DNA of 26,669 nt from an uncultured Oscillospiraceae bacterium (GTDB lineage Bacteria > Bacillota > Clostridia > Oscillospirales > Acutalibacteraceae): assembly GCA_900554535.1 (NCBI GenBank), contig USIA01000009.1, positions 1-26,669 on the forward strand. The letters are read 5' to 3'. A model generated the notes under the pieces. The model did no database searches. It was given only the letters and a program-made list of their open reading frames with translations, and was not told the origin of the DNA. Positions 7,593 through 15,765 of the stretch are shown here, piece by piece. Every line of letters begins with the position of its first letter. The stretch's first letter is position 1. The translations under genes and the position numbers were made by a program.

Positions 7593-8591
7593 TTGCAAGC
7601 TTGGAAAAAAACCTTTTATGAACAATTTGGCGTTCCAGAAGTCGGATTTGCATCTTGTGACATTTTGGTTCCGGAACCATTGCAGCAGGTTATTGCAACC
7701 TTTGGAAAGCAAGATTTTACGGTGGGCCAAGCAGCAGAGGCTGCGGGATGCACGATGATGGAAATGACGCATCTTTTGGACTTTGGATGGCATCGAGAAA
7801 TTTTGGACAAGGCCGTGGCCCACTCGGCGGAGGGCGCGGAGCGACCGCTGCCAGGGCGCTATATAGCAGGGGATTATTACAGGATGCTGTCCGGTGTGGC
7901 AGTTTATGACCGCCCGCTTTGGAAAAGCGTTCCTGAAACACAGCGGCAGCAGATTTTGCAGTGGAATTATCGAGAATTTATCGTGCGAAATCTCGATGCG
8001 ATCCGCGCGGGCAGCCGGTGTGAAGGCGCGCATACCTTGGAACAGGCACTTGCGGATTTTGGCGCCCTGCAGGAAGATAGACATGTGTTTTTTGTGCTTC
8101 CATGTGACTGCAAAATGTTGGCTGGTGGCTGTGGGCTGCCAACAGATGTGTGTCTGCGTGTTTTGACGGAAAAAGAGGCGAGCAGCGTCAATAGTGTAGT
8201 TTCCAGGGGTCATGGTACAGTACTCAGTAAGGCTGCGTTTTTGGAAAGAATCAAAAAGTGCAGCAAAGACGGGCTGATGCATACATATATGCCGCAGCAG
8301 CTTTCGTCCATGTGCAATTGCTGCGGAGACTGCTGTTTTGAATTTAATGGCCATCGTGTTTTGCAAGAGATGGGGTATTCTGATGTCGAATATCCGGTTC
8401 GGTTCAATGTGGCTGTTTATGATGCGAGTAAATGCGTGGGTTGCGGCATCTGTGCGCGGCGATGCCATTTTCAAGCGTTTACCTGTGAAAAACGGAAGGT
8501 ACAATTTGATGCAAGCAAATGTTTTGGCTGTGGACTGTGTGCAGAGACATGTCCGAAAGGCTGCATCACAATGAGAAAAATAAAAGAATGA
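7593..8591 (+). CDS. Iron-sulfur protein with C-terminal 2x[4Fe-4S] ferredoxin domain
   Basis: 332 aa from TTG 7593, chosen for the AAAGGAGGG upstream. The C-terminus holds two ferredoxin motifs: C281-x2-C284-x2-C287-x3-C291 (CVGCGICARRC) and C310-x2-C313-x2-C316-x3-C320 followed by Pro (CFGCGLCAETCP). Before them lie extra cysteine clusters, CDCKMLAGGC and CNCCGDCC, that could hold another cluster. The first 150 residues resemble no domain I can name with certainty. It heads the operon of the molybdenum hydroxylase, so it most likely passes electrons from that enzyme to ferredoxin, NAD or a reductase. It could also be a maturation factor. Confidence 0.75.
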   Translation: MQAWKKTFYEQFGVPEVGFASCDILVPEPLQQVIATFGKQDFTVGQAAEAAGCTMMEMTHLLDFGWHREILDKAVAHSAEGAERPLPGRYIAGDYYRMLSGVAVYDRPLWKSVPETQRQQILQWNYREFIVRNLDAIRAGSRCEGAHTLEQALADFGALQEDRHVFFVLPCDCKMLAGGCGLPTDVCLRVLTEKEASSVNSVVSRGHGTVLSKAAFLERIKKCSKDGLMHTYMPQQLSSMCNCCGDCCFEFNGHRVLQEMGYSDVEYPVRFNVAVYDASKCVGCGICARRCHFQAFTCEKRKVQFDASKCFGCGLCAETCPKGCITMRKIKE

Positions 8592-8627
8592 TCGCTTTAC
8601 CGATATATAAAGGAAAGGAGAGAGAAT

Positions 8628-10895
8628 ATGCGGGAAAAAGAGCTTCGATATGTAGGCAGGGCAGTGCCGGCAGAATCGGCATGGGCCAAAGTCAGCGGCC
8701 GCGCAAAATATTGTAGTGATTTGGCAACAGTTGGTATGCTTCATATGAAGTTGCTCGGCAGTACCATTGCACATGGATATATTACTGACATCGATACGAC
8801 AGGGGCAATGCTGCCGGGAGTACGCGCCATATATACCTACAAGAATACACCAGACCGGTATTATGACCGAGGTCGGGTGCAGGGCGTGGAAAAAGTGCCC
8901 TATCAGGAAAAATTATTTGATCGGCATATTCGCTTTTTTGGGGAGCGCATTGCAGCCGTTGTTGCGGAAACGCCCCAAATTGCAGAACAGGCACTGCGAA
9001 AAATTTTGGTAACCTACCAGCAGCTTCCGGCAGCCATATCGGTGGAGCAGGCGGTGGCACCGGATGCCCCTGTTATTCAGGAATCTGGGAATGTGCAGAC
9101 TGTTCGTGGCCAAAATGTTGGCGATTATGATTGCGTAAAAGATGCCATTGTAACCCAGACAACGGCGCACCTCGATCGCATGACACATGCCACCATGGAA
9201 AATCAGGCAGCGTTGGTGCAATATAAAGCGGAAGATGATAGCCTATTGATTCATTCCGCATGCCAGACTGTATTTGGTGTCCGGAGCACAGTGGCGGATT
9301 TTTTGCAAAAACCTTATTCCAAAGTGCATGTCGTGAAAGCACTCATGGGTGGCTCGTTTGGCTGCCGTCAAGAGACTTTGCTGGAGCCACTGGCTGCATT
9401 TGCGGCGCAACAGCTGCATGCAGATGTTCGATTGATGTATAGCCGAGAAGAGCAAATTGTCAACACAATGATGAAGCATGATATGGATTTTCAGGTGGAA
9501 AGCAAAATTAGTAAAAATGGCTTCATTCGGGGCGTTCGTGTGCACATTGACATGAATAGTGGCGCCTATCAAACGATTTCACCGTCCTATTTGCAGACCA
9601 TTGGGGATAAATTGGGAAAATGCTACCGTATTGAAAATATACGCTTTACAGGAAGAGCCGTGTGCACCAATTCTCCAGTAAATGGCAGTTTTCGCAGTTG
9701 GGGCACAAGTGAAGCGGCTGTAGCTTTGGAGACGAATTTTAATATTTTTTGCGCACGCATGCACATGGACCCTGTGGATTTTCGCCTCCAAAATGTGCAC
9801 CGGCCTTTTGATAGAGATCCTGTGAAAAAAATTACGGTCGGGAACGCAAATTTCCCCAAATGTCTTGAAATTGGGCGGGAACGCTTTTCGTGGGATAAAC
9901 GAAAAGTGGACTGCCATCTGAAATCTGGGCGCCGCTATCGCTATGGCGTAGGCGTTGCATTGTCCTCCCATACCAGTTCTTTTTATCCAGCTCTTTCAGA
10001 TGGAACGGGCGTTATCGTTCGTCTGCAAGAGGATGGAACTGTGATTGTGAACACATGTATTCATGACCATGGCGCTGGGACTGTATTGGCAATGCAAAAA
10101 ATTGCTGCTGAAATTTTTGAGATTGATTTGAAGCGGATACATGTCGAAGAAGCAGATTCACAGATGAATTTATATGATTATGGTTGCTATGGCAGTAGAA
10201 GTGTTTATGTCATCGGTAATGCGGTCAAGCAAGCCTGTGAAACTGTACTGCACAAGGCGTGCAAATTTGCGGCCTCTTACCTGCATTGTCCAGAGCGCTG
10301 GGTACGTTACCAAAAAGGTTCTTTTTATCAGGAAACAGATTCAGATCAATGTGTACACCTATCGGAGCTGTCGTATTATGCAATCAATACGTTTGGAGAC
10401 GACATCTTTGCGGCAAAGACCTATCACAGCGATGGAAACCCCGGTGTTCCTGCGGTCCATTTTGTTGAAGTATGTGTGGATACATTCAGCGGATTTGTGA
10501 CAATTGAAAAATATGTAGCAGTACACGATGTTGGCAGGGCCATCAATCCAGATTTGTGCATTGCACAGATTGGGAGTGGAATTCAGCAGGGAATCGGTGT
10601 GGCATTGACCGAATTGATCAAAGTTGACCCCAAGAGTGGGCAGACATTGGTTACGAATTTTAAGAATTACGACATTGCGACCATTGCCGATATGCCATCA
10701 TACGACGCAGTGCTGGTGGAAGACCACGAAGAGGGCGGTCCATTCGGCGCGAAGTCAATTGGCGAAGTTGTGATTGCGCCTGTGGCGCCGGCCATTATTG
10801 CCGCTGTAAATGATGCACTGGATACAGAATTGACGCATATGCCACTGACGCCTTCTAAAATTCTGGATGCTTTGGACAAGAAAAACGATTCCTAA
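8628..10895 (+). CDS. Xanthine dehydrogenase family, molybdopterin-binding (large) subunit
   Basis: 755 aa, the usual length for the separate Mo subunit. Landmarks: the N-terminal domain RYVGRAVPAESAWAKVSGRA and YCSDL; FFGERIAAVVAE; Moco-binding GGSFGCRQE in place of the common GGGFGGK; GSFRSWGTSEA in place of AFRGFG-PE; and GGPFGAKSIGEVV near the C-terminus, whose Glu713 matches the catalytic base of the family, with Val instead of the usual Pro after it. The family hydroxylates carbon next to nitrogen in heterocycles using water. The altered loops suggest a substrate unlike xanthine. A C2 position of an imidazolone or thiohydantoin acid would suit the neighbours. Start ATG 8628 follows AAAGGAAAGGAGAG. 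Confidence 0.88.
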   Translation: MREKELRYVGRAVPAESAWAKVSGRAKYCSDLATVGMLHMKLLGSTIAHGYITDIDTTGAMLPGVRAIYTYKNTPDRYYDRGRVQGVEKVPYQEKLFDRHIRFFGERIAAVVAETPQIAEQALRKILVTYQQLPAAISVEQAVAPDAPVIQESGNVQTVRGQNVGDYDCVKDAIVTQTTAHLDRMTHATMENQAALVQYKAEDDSLLIHSACQTVFGVRSTVADFLQKPYSKVHVVKALMGGSFGCRQETLLEPLAAFAAQQLHADVRLMYSREEQIVNTMMKHDMDFQVESKISKNGFIRGVRVHIDMNSGAYQTISPSYLQTIGDKLGKCYRIENIRFTGRAVCTNSPVNGSFRSWGTSEAAVALETNFNIFCARMHMDPVDFRLQNVHRPFDRDPVKKITVGNANFPKCLEIGRERFSWDKRKVDCHLKSGRRYRYGVGVALSSHTSSFYPALSDGTGVIVRLQEDGTVIVNTCIHDHGAGTVLAMQKIAAEIFEIDLKRIHVEEADSQMNLYDYGCYGSRSVYVIGNAVKQACETVLHKACKFAASYLHCPERWVRYQKGSFYQETDSDQCVHLSELSYYAINTFGDDIFAAKTYHSDGNPGVPAVHFVEVCVDTFSGFVTIEKYVAVHDVGRAINPDLCIAQIGSGIQQGIGVALTELIKVDPKSGQTLVTNFKNYDIATIADMPSYDAVLVEDHEEGGPFGAKSIGEVVIAPVAPAIIAAVNDALDTELTHMPLTPSKILDALDKKNDS

Positions 10896-10916
10896 ATCTG
10901 GATGGAGGATGATTTC

Positions 10917-11384
10917 ATGCATCTCAATGTGATGGTGAATGGAGAAGAAATCGATAGAGAGGTGGAGGGCAGCAAACGGTTAATTGACTTTTTGAGGAAA
11001 GATTTGCTGCTTACTGGCACGAAAGAAGGATGTGGAGAAGGAGAATGCGGAGCTTGTACGGTTATTTTGAATGGACGTGCAATTCATGCATGTTTAACGA
11101 TGGTTGGCCAAGTGCAGCATGGAAACTTATTAACGATCGAGGGCCTACAGAAAAATGGAGAATACGACATTGTTCAAAAAGCATTTGTTGAAAAAAGTGC
11201 CATTCAATGTGGCTTTTGCACGCCAGGAATGGTGATGTCGGCAAAAGCACTTTTGATGCAAAATCCACATCCTACGGATGCGGAAATACAGTTGGCGCTT
11301 GCAGGAAACCTGTGCCGTTGCAGTGGTTATCGAGAGATTAAGGCCGCCGTGCGCGCAGCTGCAGATGGGACGGTGACCATATGA
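10917..11384 (+). CDS. Xanthine dehydrogenase family, [2Fe-2S] small subunit
   Basis: 155 aa with all eight cysteines of the two-cluster subunit. The plant-type cluster uses C39, C44, C47 and C59 (KEGCGEGECGACTVILNG). The second uses C98, C101, C133 and C135 (IQCGFCTPGM and GNLCRCSGY). It conducts electrons from the Mo centre to FAD. I chose ATG 10917 because GGAGG at 10904-10908 sits correctly for it; the in-frame ATG at 10902 lacks a site. It lies 21 bp after the Mo subunit and overlaps the FAD subunit by 4 bp. Confidence 0.93.
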   Translation: MHLNVMVNGEEIDREVEGSKRLIDFLRKDLLLTGTKEGCGEGECGACTVILNGRAIHACLTMVGQVQHGNLLTIEGLQKNGEYDIVQKAFVEKSAIQCGFCTPGMVMSAKALLMQNPHPTDAEIQLALAGNLCRCSGYREIKAAVRAAADGTVTI

Positions 11385-12274
11385 GCGCCTTTTATCAACC
11401 AACCACTTGGACGGAACTTATTACAGATTTACAACGCATGACGAAGCAAGGCCATGTTTTGGCTGGCGGAACAGATCTTATACCGAGTTTGCGGCATCGC
11501 AAGGATGATGCCCCGGCCCAATATTTGAGTTTGATTGCATGCCAGCCGCTGCATGCCCTTTGCGTAGAAGGAAATTTTTTAAAAATTGGCGCCATGGTCA
11601 CGCACAGTGAGGCCGCTAGGCATCCAATGATGCAAAACCATTTTCAAGCATTGGCACAGGCCTGCGCACATGTCGGTTCCGTTCAAATCCGAAATAAAGG
11701 CACATTGGTGGGCAATATTATGAATGGTTCGCCTGCAGGCGATGTTTTGCCCTGCGCATACCTGTATCATGGGGAGGCAGAACTATTAGACCATACGGGA
11801 TCTACCCGCAGGCTGTCTTTGCAGGATTTGCCTCGAACGGCCACTGGACGTGTGGGGTGTCCGGTGGGCACAATTATGACGGCACTGTATCTCCCAATTA
11901 CATCCGGACTGCAAAGTGCCTTTGTAAAATTGGGGAGCCGCCGGGAGGTAACAATCGCACAAATTTCATTTGCCCTTTCCTGGCATACACAGGATGCATT
12001 GCCGTTTAATTTTGCGGGATATCTAGGAGCAGTCGATACACAGCCACTTGCGATTGCACCGCTGGGTTTTTTAGACGGTCATATACCGAATACCGATGAC
12101 AGCGATCATTTAGGGCAGATTCTCTCGGAAACGATTCGCAATGTGCGTATGCGACGTAAACGGGCGTCTAAAATGAAAATATTTCCAGAAGAAAAACTTT
12201 ATAAAGAACGGGCAGTATTTGCTGTATCAGAAGATATTTTACATCTTTGTGTACAAAGTTTTCTTGTAGATTAA
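11381..12274 (+). CDS. Xanthine dehydrogenase family, FAD-binding (medium) subunit
   Basis: 297 aa. The FAD-binding PP-loop motifs are present: LAGGTDLIPSLRH (28-40) and IRNKGTLVGNIMNGSPAGDVLP, followed by VKLGSRREVTIAQIS, all as in CoxM/XdhB-type subunits. It takes electrons from the 2Fe-2S subunit and hands them to NAD or a ferredoxin-like partner, plausibly the Fe-S protein at 7593. The ATGA overlap with the small subunit implies translational coupling. The segment after about residue 210 is shorter and less typical than in xanthine dehydrogenase. It ends the operon; a hairpin follows at 12350. Confidence 0.9.
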   Translation: MSAFYQPTTWTELITDLQRMTKQGHVLAGGTDLIPSLRHRKDDAPAQYLSLIACQPLHALCVEGNFLKIGAMVTHSEAARHPMMQNHFQALAQACAHVGSVQIRNKGTLVGNIMNGSPAGDVLPCAYLYHGEAELLDHTGSTRRLSLQDLPRTATGRVGCPVGTIMTALYLPITSGLQSAFVKLGSRREVTIAQISFALSWHTQDALPFNFAGYLGAVDTQPLAIAPLGFLDGHIPNTDDSDHLGQILSETIRNVRMRRKRASKMKIFPEEKLYKERAVFAVSEDILHLCVQSFLVD

Positions 12275-12301
12275 TCGACATGATCTGTTTTAAAACGCCA
12301 A

Positions 12302-12336
12302 CCTTAGACGTTTGAGAGACGAAAAAGTGATATGCT
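12302..12336 (+). promoter_or_regulatory. SARP-like operator/promoter for the ABC importer and lyase operon
   Basis: The stretch begins CCTTAGACGTTTGAGAGACG. Its GAC cores end at 12309 and 12320 (11 bp apart), and TATGCT (12331-12336) begins 11 bp after the second C. Spacing is identical to the sites at 7478-7512 and 7376-7410. No normal -35 stands at 17 bp, as expected for an activator-dependent promoter. It would drive the long plus-strand run from the lipoprotein gene to urocanase, in which gaps are short. Confidence 0.5.
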
Positions 12337-12349
12337 AGTTCTGTTCACG

Positions 12350-12387
12350 AAGGAGTGTACGCCGGCTACCGGCGGCACTCCTTTTTT
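12350..12387 (+). terminator. Strong hairpin with T-run between the hydroxylase and importer operons
   Basis: AAGGAGTG (12350-12357) pairs with CACTCCTT (12376-12383). Inside, CGCCGG (12360-12365) pairs with CCGGCG (12369-12374) around a CTA loop, and a run of T follows. This is a good rho-independent terminator for the molybdenum hydroxylase operon. It lies downstream of the TATGCT box at 12331, so transcripts begun there would meet it about 10-40 nt from their start. It may therefore also act as an attenuator or a protective 5' stem-loop. Confidence 0.75.
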
Positions 12388-12410
12388 ATTATTTAGGAGG
12401 GTGAAGATCT

Positions 12411-13340
12411 ATGAAATTAAAAAAAGTAATCGCACTGGGCATGTCGGTGATTCTTACTGCAGTTTCCTTGACAGCATGTGGTGGAGGAACGTCTACTGGC
12501 AGTGAGGGAACAGCGGCAAATACCAGTTCTACGCCGTTAATTGTGTCTTCCAAAGATTTCACAGAATCGCTCGTACTTGGAGAAGTTTATGCACTGGCTT
12601 TTGAAGACGCTGGCATCAAAGTGGAGCGGAAATTGAATTTGGGATCTTCGCTCGTACATGACGCGATTGTCAACAAGCAGATTGATTTTTATGTGGATTA
12701 TACAGGGACAGGCTATTTGACGGATTTGGGTAAAGAGGCAATCAGTGATGCGCAGAAAGTCTATGATACCGTCAAAGAGGAATTCGAAAAACAGTGGCAG
12801 ATCACATGGCTGACACCTTCAAATGTCAACGATTCAGAGGGAATGTTCATGTTGAAGAGTAAAGCAGATGCTTTAAATATCCATACATACAGCGACTTAT
12901 GGGCACATGCAAGCGAATTGAAGTTGGGAGCATTTGGAGAATTTTATGAGAATTTGTATCCCAAAATGAAAAAGGTATACGGGGATGTTAAATTCCAAAA
13001 AGAACTTACGATTGATTATGCACTCAATTTTGAGGCCTGCAGAAAAGGTGAAATTGACGTATTCAATCAGTACTCAACGAATGGGCAGCTTTCCAGCGGG
13101 GAGTTTGAGCAGTTGAAGGATGACAAGAACGTCTGGCCGCCATATTATATTTGCCCCTTGATCCGTGACGACGCTTTGAAAAACTGGCCCAAAGCAGAGG
13201 AAGTAGCCAATGCAATTTCGGCCCTTTTGACGACTGACGATATGATTAAGATGAATAAGGCAGTAGATGTGGACGGCGAGGATTATGAGGATGTTGCAGC
13301 GGATTACTATGACAGCATAAAAGACAAGCTGCCTCTTTAA
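12411..13340 (+). CDS. OpuC-type substrate-binding lipoprotein for quaternary amines
   Basis: 309 aa with a lipoprotein signal: KK-rich start, hydrophobic core, lipobox LTAC with Cys23, then a Gly/Ser/Thr linker. The mature part has the glycine-betaine/choline-binding (OpuAC/OpuBC) marks: VSSKDFTESLVLGEVYALAF, KLNLGSSLVHDAI, QIDFYVDYTGTGY and, near the C-terminus, GEIDVFNQYSTNG. It is anchored outside the membrane and delivers ligand to the permeases encoded next. The family includes proteins for glycine betaine, choline, carnitine and ergothioneine (EgtU). The catabolic genes here favour ergothioneine or another histidine betaine, but the pocket residues cannot be judged by eye. The ribosome site is TTTAGGAGGG. 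Confidence 0.87.
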   Translation: MKLKKVIALGMSVILTAVSLTACGGGTSTGSEGTAANTSSTPLIVSSKDFTESLVLGEVYALAFEDAGIKVERKLNLGSSLVHDAIVNKQIDFYVDYTGTGYLTDLGKEAISDAQKVYDTVKEEFEKQWQITWLTPSNVNDSEGMFMLKSKADALNIHTYSDLWAHASELKLGAFGEFYENLYPKMKKVYGDVKFQKELTIDYALNFEACRKGEIDVFNQYSTNGQLSSGEFEQLKDDKNVWPPYYICPLIRDDALKNWPKAEEVANAISALLTTDDMIKMNKAVDVDGEDYEDVAADYYDSIKDKLPL

Positions 13341-13420
13341 AGAATAAAGTGAAAATCGGATAAATTGCTTATGGAAGATCGAAACGCCTGCCTTGGTTGT
13401 CGTTACAGGGAGGAACATAT

Positions 13421-14062
13421 ATGTTTACACAAATGATGGAGTATTATCATCAAAATCGAGCATTCTTTTGGTCATCGCTGCAGGAACATTTGTTACTCAG
13501 TGTAGAGGCTGTCTGTATTGCAATTGTGATCGGCGTACCACTTGGCATACTGTGCGTGCGCAAACAGAAGACCTCTAAAGTGATTGAATCGATCATGAAT
13601 ACGCTGCGCGTCATTCCTAGCTTGGCGCTTATGGTGCTGTGCATACCGATTATTGGTATCGGAAAAACGCCAGCAATGATTGCATTGATTTTTTTAGCAG
13701 TGCCGCCCATTGTTATTAATACGGTGTCCGGCTTTGAAAGTGTGGAGCCCTCCCTGAAAGAAGTGGCATGCGGAATGGGGATGAACGCTAAACAGCAATT
13801 TTTCCGTGTGGAGGTACCGTTAGCGATGCCGCTGATTTTGACCGGAATCCGCACAGCTGTTACAGAAACAATTGCCAGTACGAGTATTGCGGCCTATATT
13901 GGCGCAGGCGGTTTGGGTGTAATTGTATTCACAGGGATTGGTACCAATAAGGACTATATCGTATTGCTCGGCGGTTTAAGCATTGCAGTTATTGCAATTG
14001 TAGCAGATGCGATTCTCGCAACAGTGCAGTCCGCGCTTTGCCGTTTTGCCAAAAATGATTAA
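13421..14062 (+). CDS. OpuC-type ABC transporter permease (first)
   Basis: 213 aa from ATG 13421 with GGGAGG upstream; the longer in-frame start at 13397 has no site. It has the binding-protein-dependent permease fold, with about five to six membrane segments. The RVIPSLALMVLCIPIIGIG stretch is typical of OpuCB/OpuBB, and the EAA loop reads EVACGMGMNAKQQFFRVEVP. It is followed by IASTSIAAYIGAGGLGVIVF. Together with the permease at 15064 it forms the membrane channel of the importer. Confidence 0.88.
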   Translation: MFTQMMEYYHQNRAFFWSSLQEHLLLSVEAVCIAIVIGVPLGILCVRKQKTSKVIESIMNTLRVIPSLALMVLCIPIIGIGKTPAMIALIFLAVPPIVINTVSGFESVEPSLKEVACGMGMNAKQQFFRVEVPLAMPLILTGIRTAVTETIASTSIAAYIGAGGLGVIVFTGIGTNKDYIVLLGGLSIAVIAIVADAILATVQSALCRFAKND

Positions 14063-14077
14063 GGAGGCTAAGGCCGT

Positions 14078-15040
14078 ATGAGTTCTACGTATGCCATTGA
14101 ATTCAAAGATGTATGTAAAAAATTTCCACATACAAGTCGTTATGCCGTTGACCATGTCAGCCTATCGATCAAACAAGGCGAGTTTGTAACGATTCTAGGT
14201 ACGTCAGGATCTGGGAAAACGACGCTTATGAAAATGGTCAATTTATTGTATGACATTACAGAAGGAGACATCCTATTTTATGGAAAAAGCATTAAAGGCA
14301 TTTCCCCAGTTGAACATCGCCGGAAAATAGGTTATGTGGTCCAGGGCGGCGGGCTTTTTCCACATATGACAGTGGAAGAGAATATCGCCGTTGTTCCACA
14401 CATTTTGAAGTGGAATGCTGCAACCATTGCCGTCAGGGTGGATGAAATGCTGCGCACAATTCACCTAGACCCGGAGATGTATCGCAAACGGTATCCGCGG
14501 CAGTTGTCTGGCGGCCAGCAGCAACGTGTTGGAGTTGCGCGTGCAATGGTGACGAATCCGCCTGTTATTCTCATGGATGAACCTTTTGGCGCTATTGATG
14601 CCATCACGCGCGCCGCTTTGCAGAAAGAGGTCAAGCAGCTGCAAGCCGATAAAAAAATGACCATCCTATTTGTGACGCATGATATTCAGGAGGCATTTTT
14701 GTTGGGTGACCGTGTCATTGTTATGGACAATGGCCAGATACAGCAGTTTGATACGCCTGATAACATTGTCTTGCACCCAGCCAATGATTATGTACGCCAG
14801 CTGATCCAAGCGAATTCTCCGATTGAGCGCCTAAAGGCTATTAGCTTGCATGCACTGATGGTACCGCTTGCGCAGGCTCCAGAAAAAATGCCGGAACATA
14901 AGGTCGCGTCGACGGCGGTTGTAATTGATGTGCTTCCTTTGTTTATGAAAAACCGCGATTCTGTACTTGGAGTAACGGACGCCTCTGGAAAAATCTTAGG
15001 AACAGTTGGGTGGGACCAAATTTCGAAAGCGTTTCAGTGA
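14078..15040 (+). CDS. OpuC-type ABC transporter ATP-binding protein
   Basis: 320 aa. Walker A GTSGSGKTT (41-49), Q-loop region YVVQGGGLFPHMTVEEN, signature LSGGQQQRVGVARAM, Walker B VILMDEPFGAID and switch His in FVTHD are all intact, so it should hydrolyse ATP. The last 75 residues (VLGVTDASGKILGTVGW) resemble one degenerate CBS-type unit. OpuCA-type ATPases usually carry two CBS domains for ionic-strength control, so osmotic gating looks reduced and the importer more likely serves nutrition. AAGGAGG lies before ATG 14078, 15 bp after the first permease. Confidence 0.92.
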   Translation: MSSTYAIEFKDVCKKFPHTSRYAVDHVSLSIKQGEFVTILGTSGSGKTTLMKMVNLLYDITEGDILFYGKSIKGISPVEHRRKIGYVVQGGGLFPHMTVEENIAVVPHILKWNAATIAVRVDEMLRTIHLDPEMYRKRYPRQLSGGQQQRVGVARAMVTNPPVILMDEPFGAIDAITRAALQKEVKQLQADKKMTILFVTHDIQEAFLLGDRVIVMDNGQIQQFDTPDNIVLHPANDYVRQLIQANSPIERLKAISLHALMVPLAQAPEKMPEHKVASTAVVIDVLPLFMKNRDSVLGVTDASGKILGTVGWDQISKAFQ

Positions 15041-15063
15041 CGGGGCGGAAAGGACAGATTAAG

Positions 15064-15753
15064 ATGGAAAAATTTTTACAATATGGAACACGTCACGCTG
15101 ACGATATGTTTCAAATGTTGTTACAGCATGTTGCCATGTGTGCGGCAGCTTTGGGCATTTCCATCGTGATTGCAACTCTGATCAGTATGGCCCTTTTGCA
15201 TCATAAAAACACGTCAAAAGTTGTCATTGCTCTTTTAGGCGCTTGCTATGCAATTCCGAGCATGGCGATGTTTGCAATGCTGCTTCCTATTTTTGGTCTA
15301 GGGCAAAGTGGTCCGATTATTGCCTTAGTTATTTATAGCCAGTTCGTATTGACCCGCAATATCCTGCAGGGATTTCGTGGAATTGATTCCAGTATTGTGG
15401 ATGTGGCAAAAGGGATGGGCATGTCGTCGTGGCAGGTCTTTTCGAAAGTGCAGCTTCCTTTGGCAATGCCAGTTATTCTAGGAGGCTTACGTATCGCTGT
15501 TTTGGTCACCATCGGGAGCGCTACAGTGGCTCAAACTGTGGATGCAGGTGGTTTGGGAGAGCTTTTGTTTGAAGGAATGCGTACCAATAACAACATTAAA
15601 ATCATATGGGGCGTTATTTTGATTGCAGCATTAGCCTTAGCCTGCAATTATGCGTTGGCTTATGCAGAAAAGCGCGCTTTGAGATTTGCGCGAGGAGAAG
15701 CAGCCCCCCGAAAGCAAAAGCTTTTGCACAAGACATCCGTCAGTCAGTCATAG
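15064..15753 (+). CDS. OpuC-type ABC transporter permease (second)
   Basis: 229 aa from ATG 15064 after AAAGGA; the earlier in-frame start at 15010 overlaps the ATPase gene and has no site. It is a paralogue of the permease at 13421 with the same order of features: YAIPSMAMFAMLLPIFGLG, the EAA loop DVAKGMGMSSWQVFSKVQLP, then TVAQTVDAGGLGELLFEGM. A heterodimeric channel in the order binding protein, permease, ATPase, permease is an OpuC/OpuB-like layout, unlike the fused EgtU arrangement. Confidence 0.88.
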   Translation: MEKFLQYGTRHADDMFQMLLQHVAMCAAALGISIVIATLISMALLHHKNTSKVVIALLGACYAIPSMAMFAMLLPIFGLGQSGPIIALVIYSQFVLTRNILQGFRGIDSSIVDVAKGMGMSSWQVFSKVQLPLAMPVILGGLRIAVLVTIGSATVAQTVDAGGLGELLFEGMRTNNNIKIIWGVILIAALALACNYALAYAEKRALRFARGEAAPRKQKLLHKTSVSQS

Positions 15754-15765
15754 GGAGGGCTTTTC

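Noticed and set aside
7509..8774. 421-codon minus-strand open frame
   Set aside because: It lies antisense to the Fe-S protein, whose cysteine motifs are convincing; the translation is Cys/Phe/His-rich without any domain, and no ribosome site fits.
8628..12274. Xanthine dehydrogenase for purine catabolism
   Set aside because: No purine transporter or other purine-breakdown gene is seen, and Moco loops differ from xanthine dehydrogenases; only the family assignment is kept.
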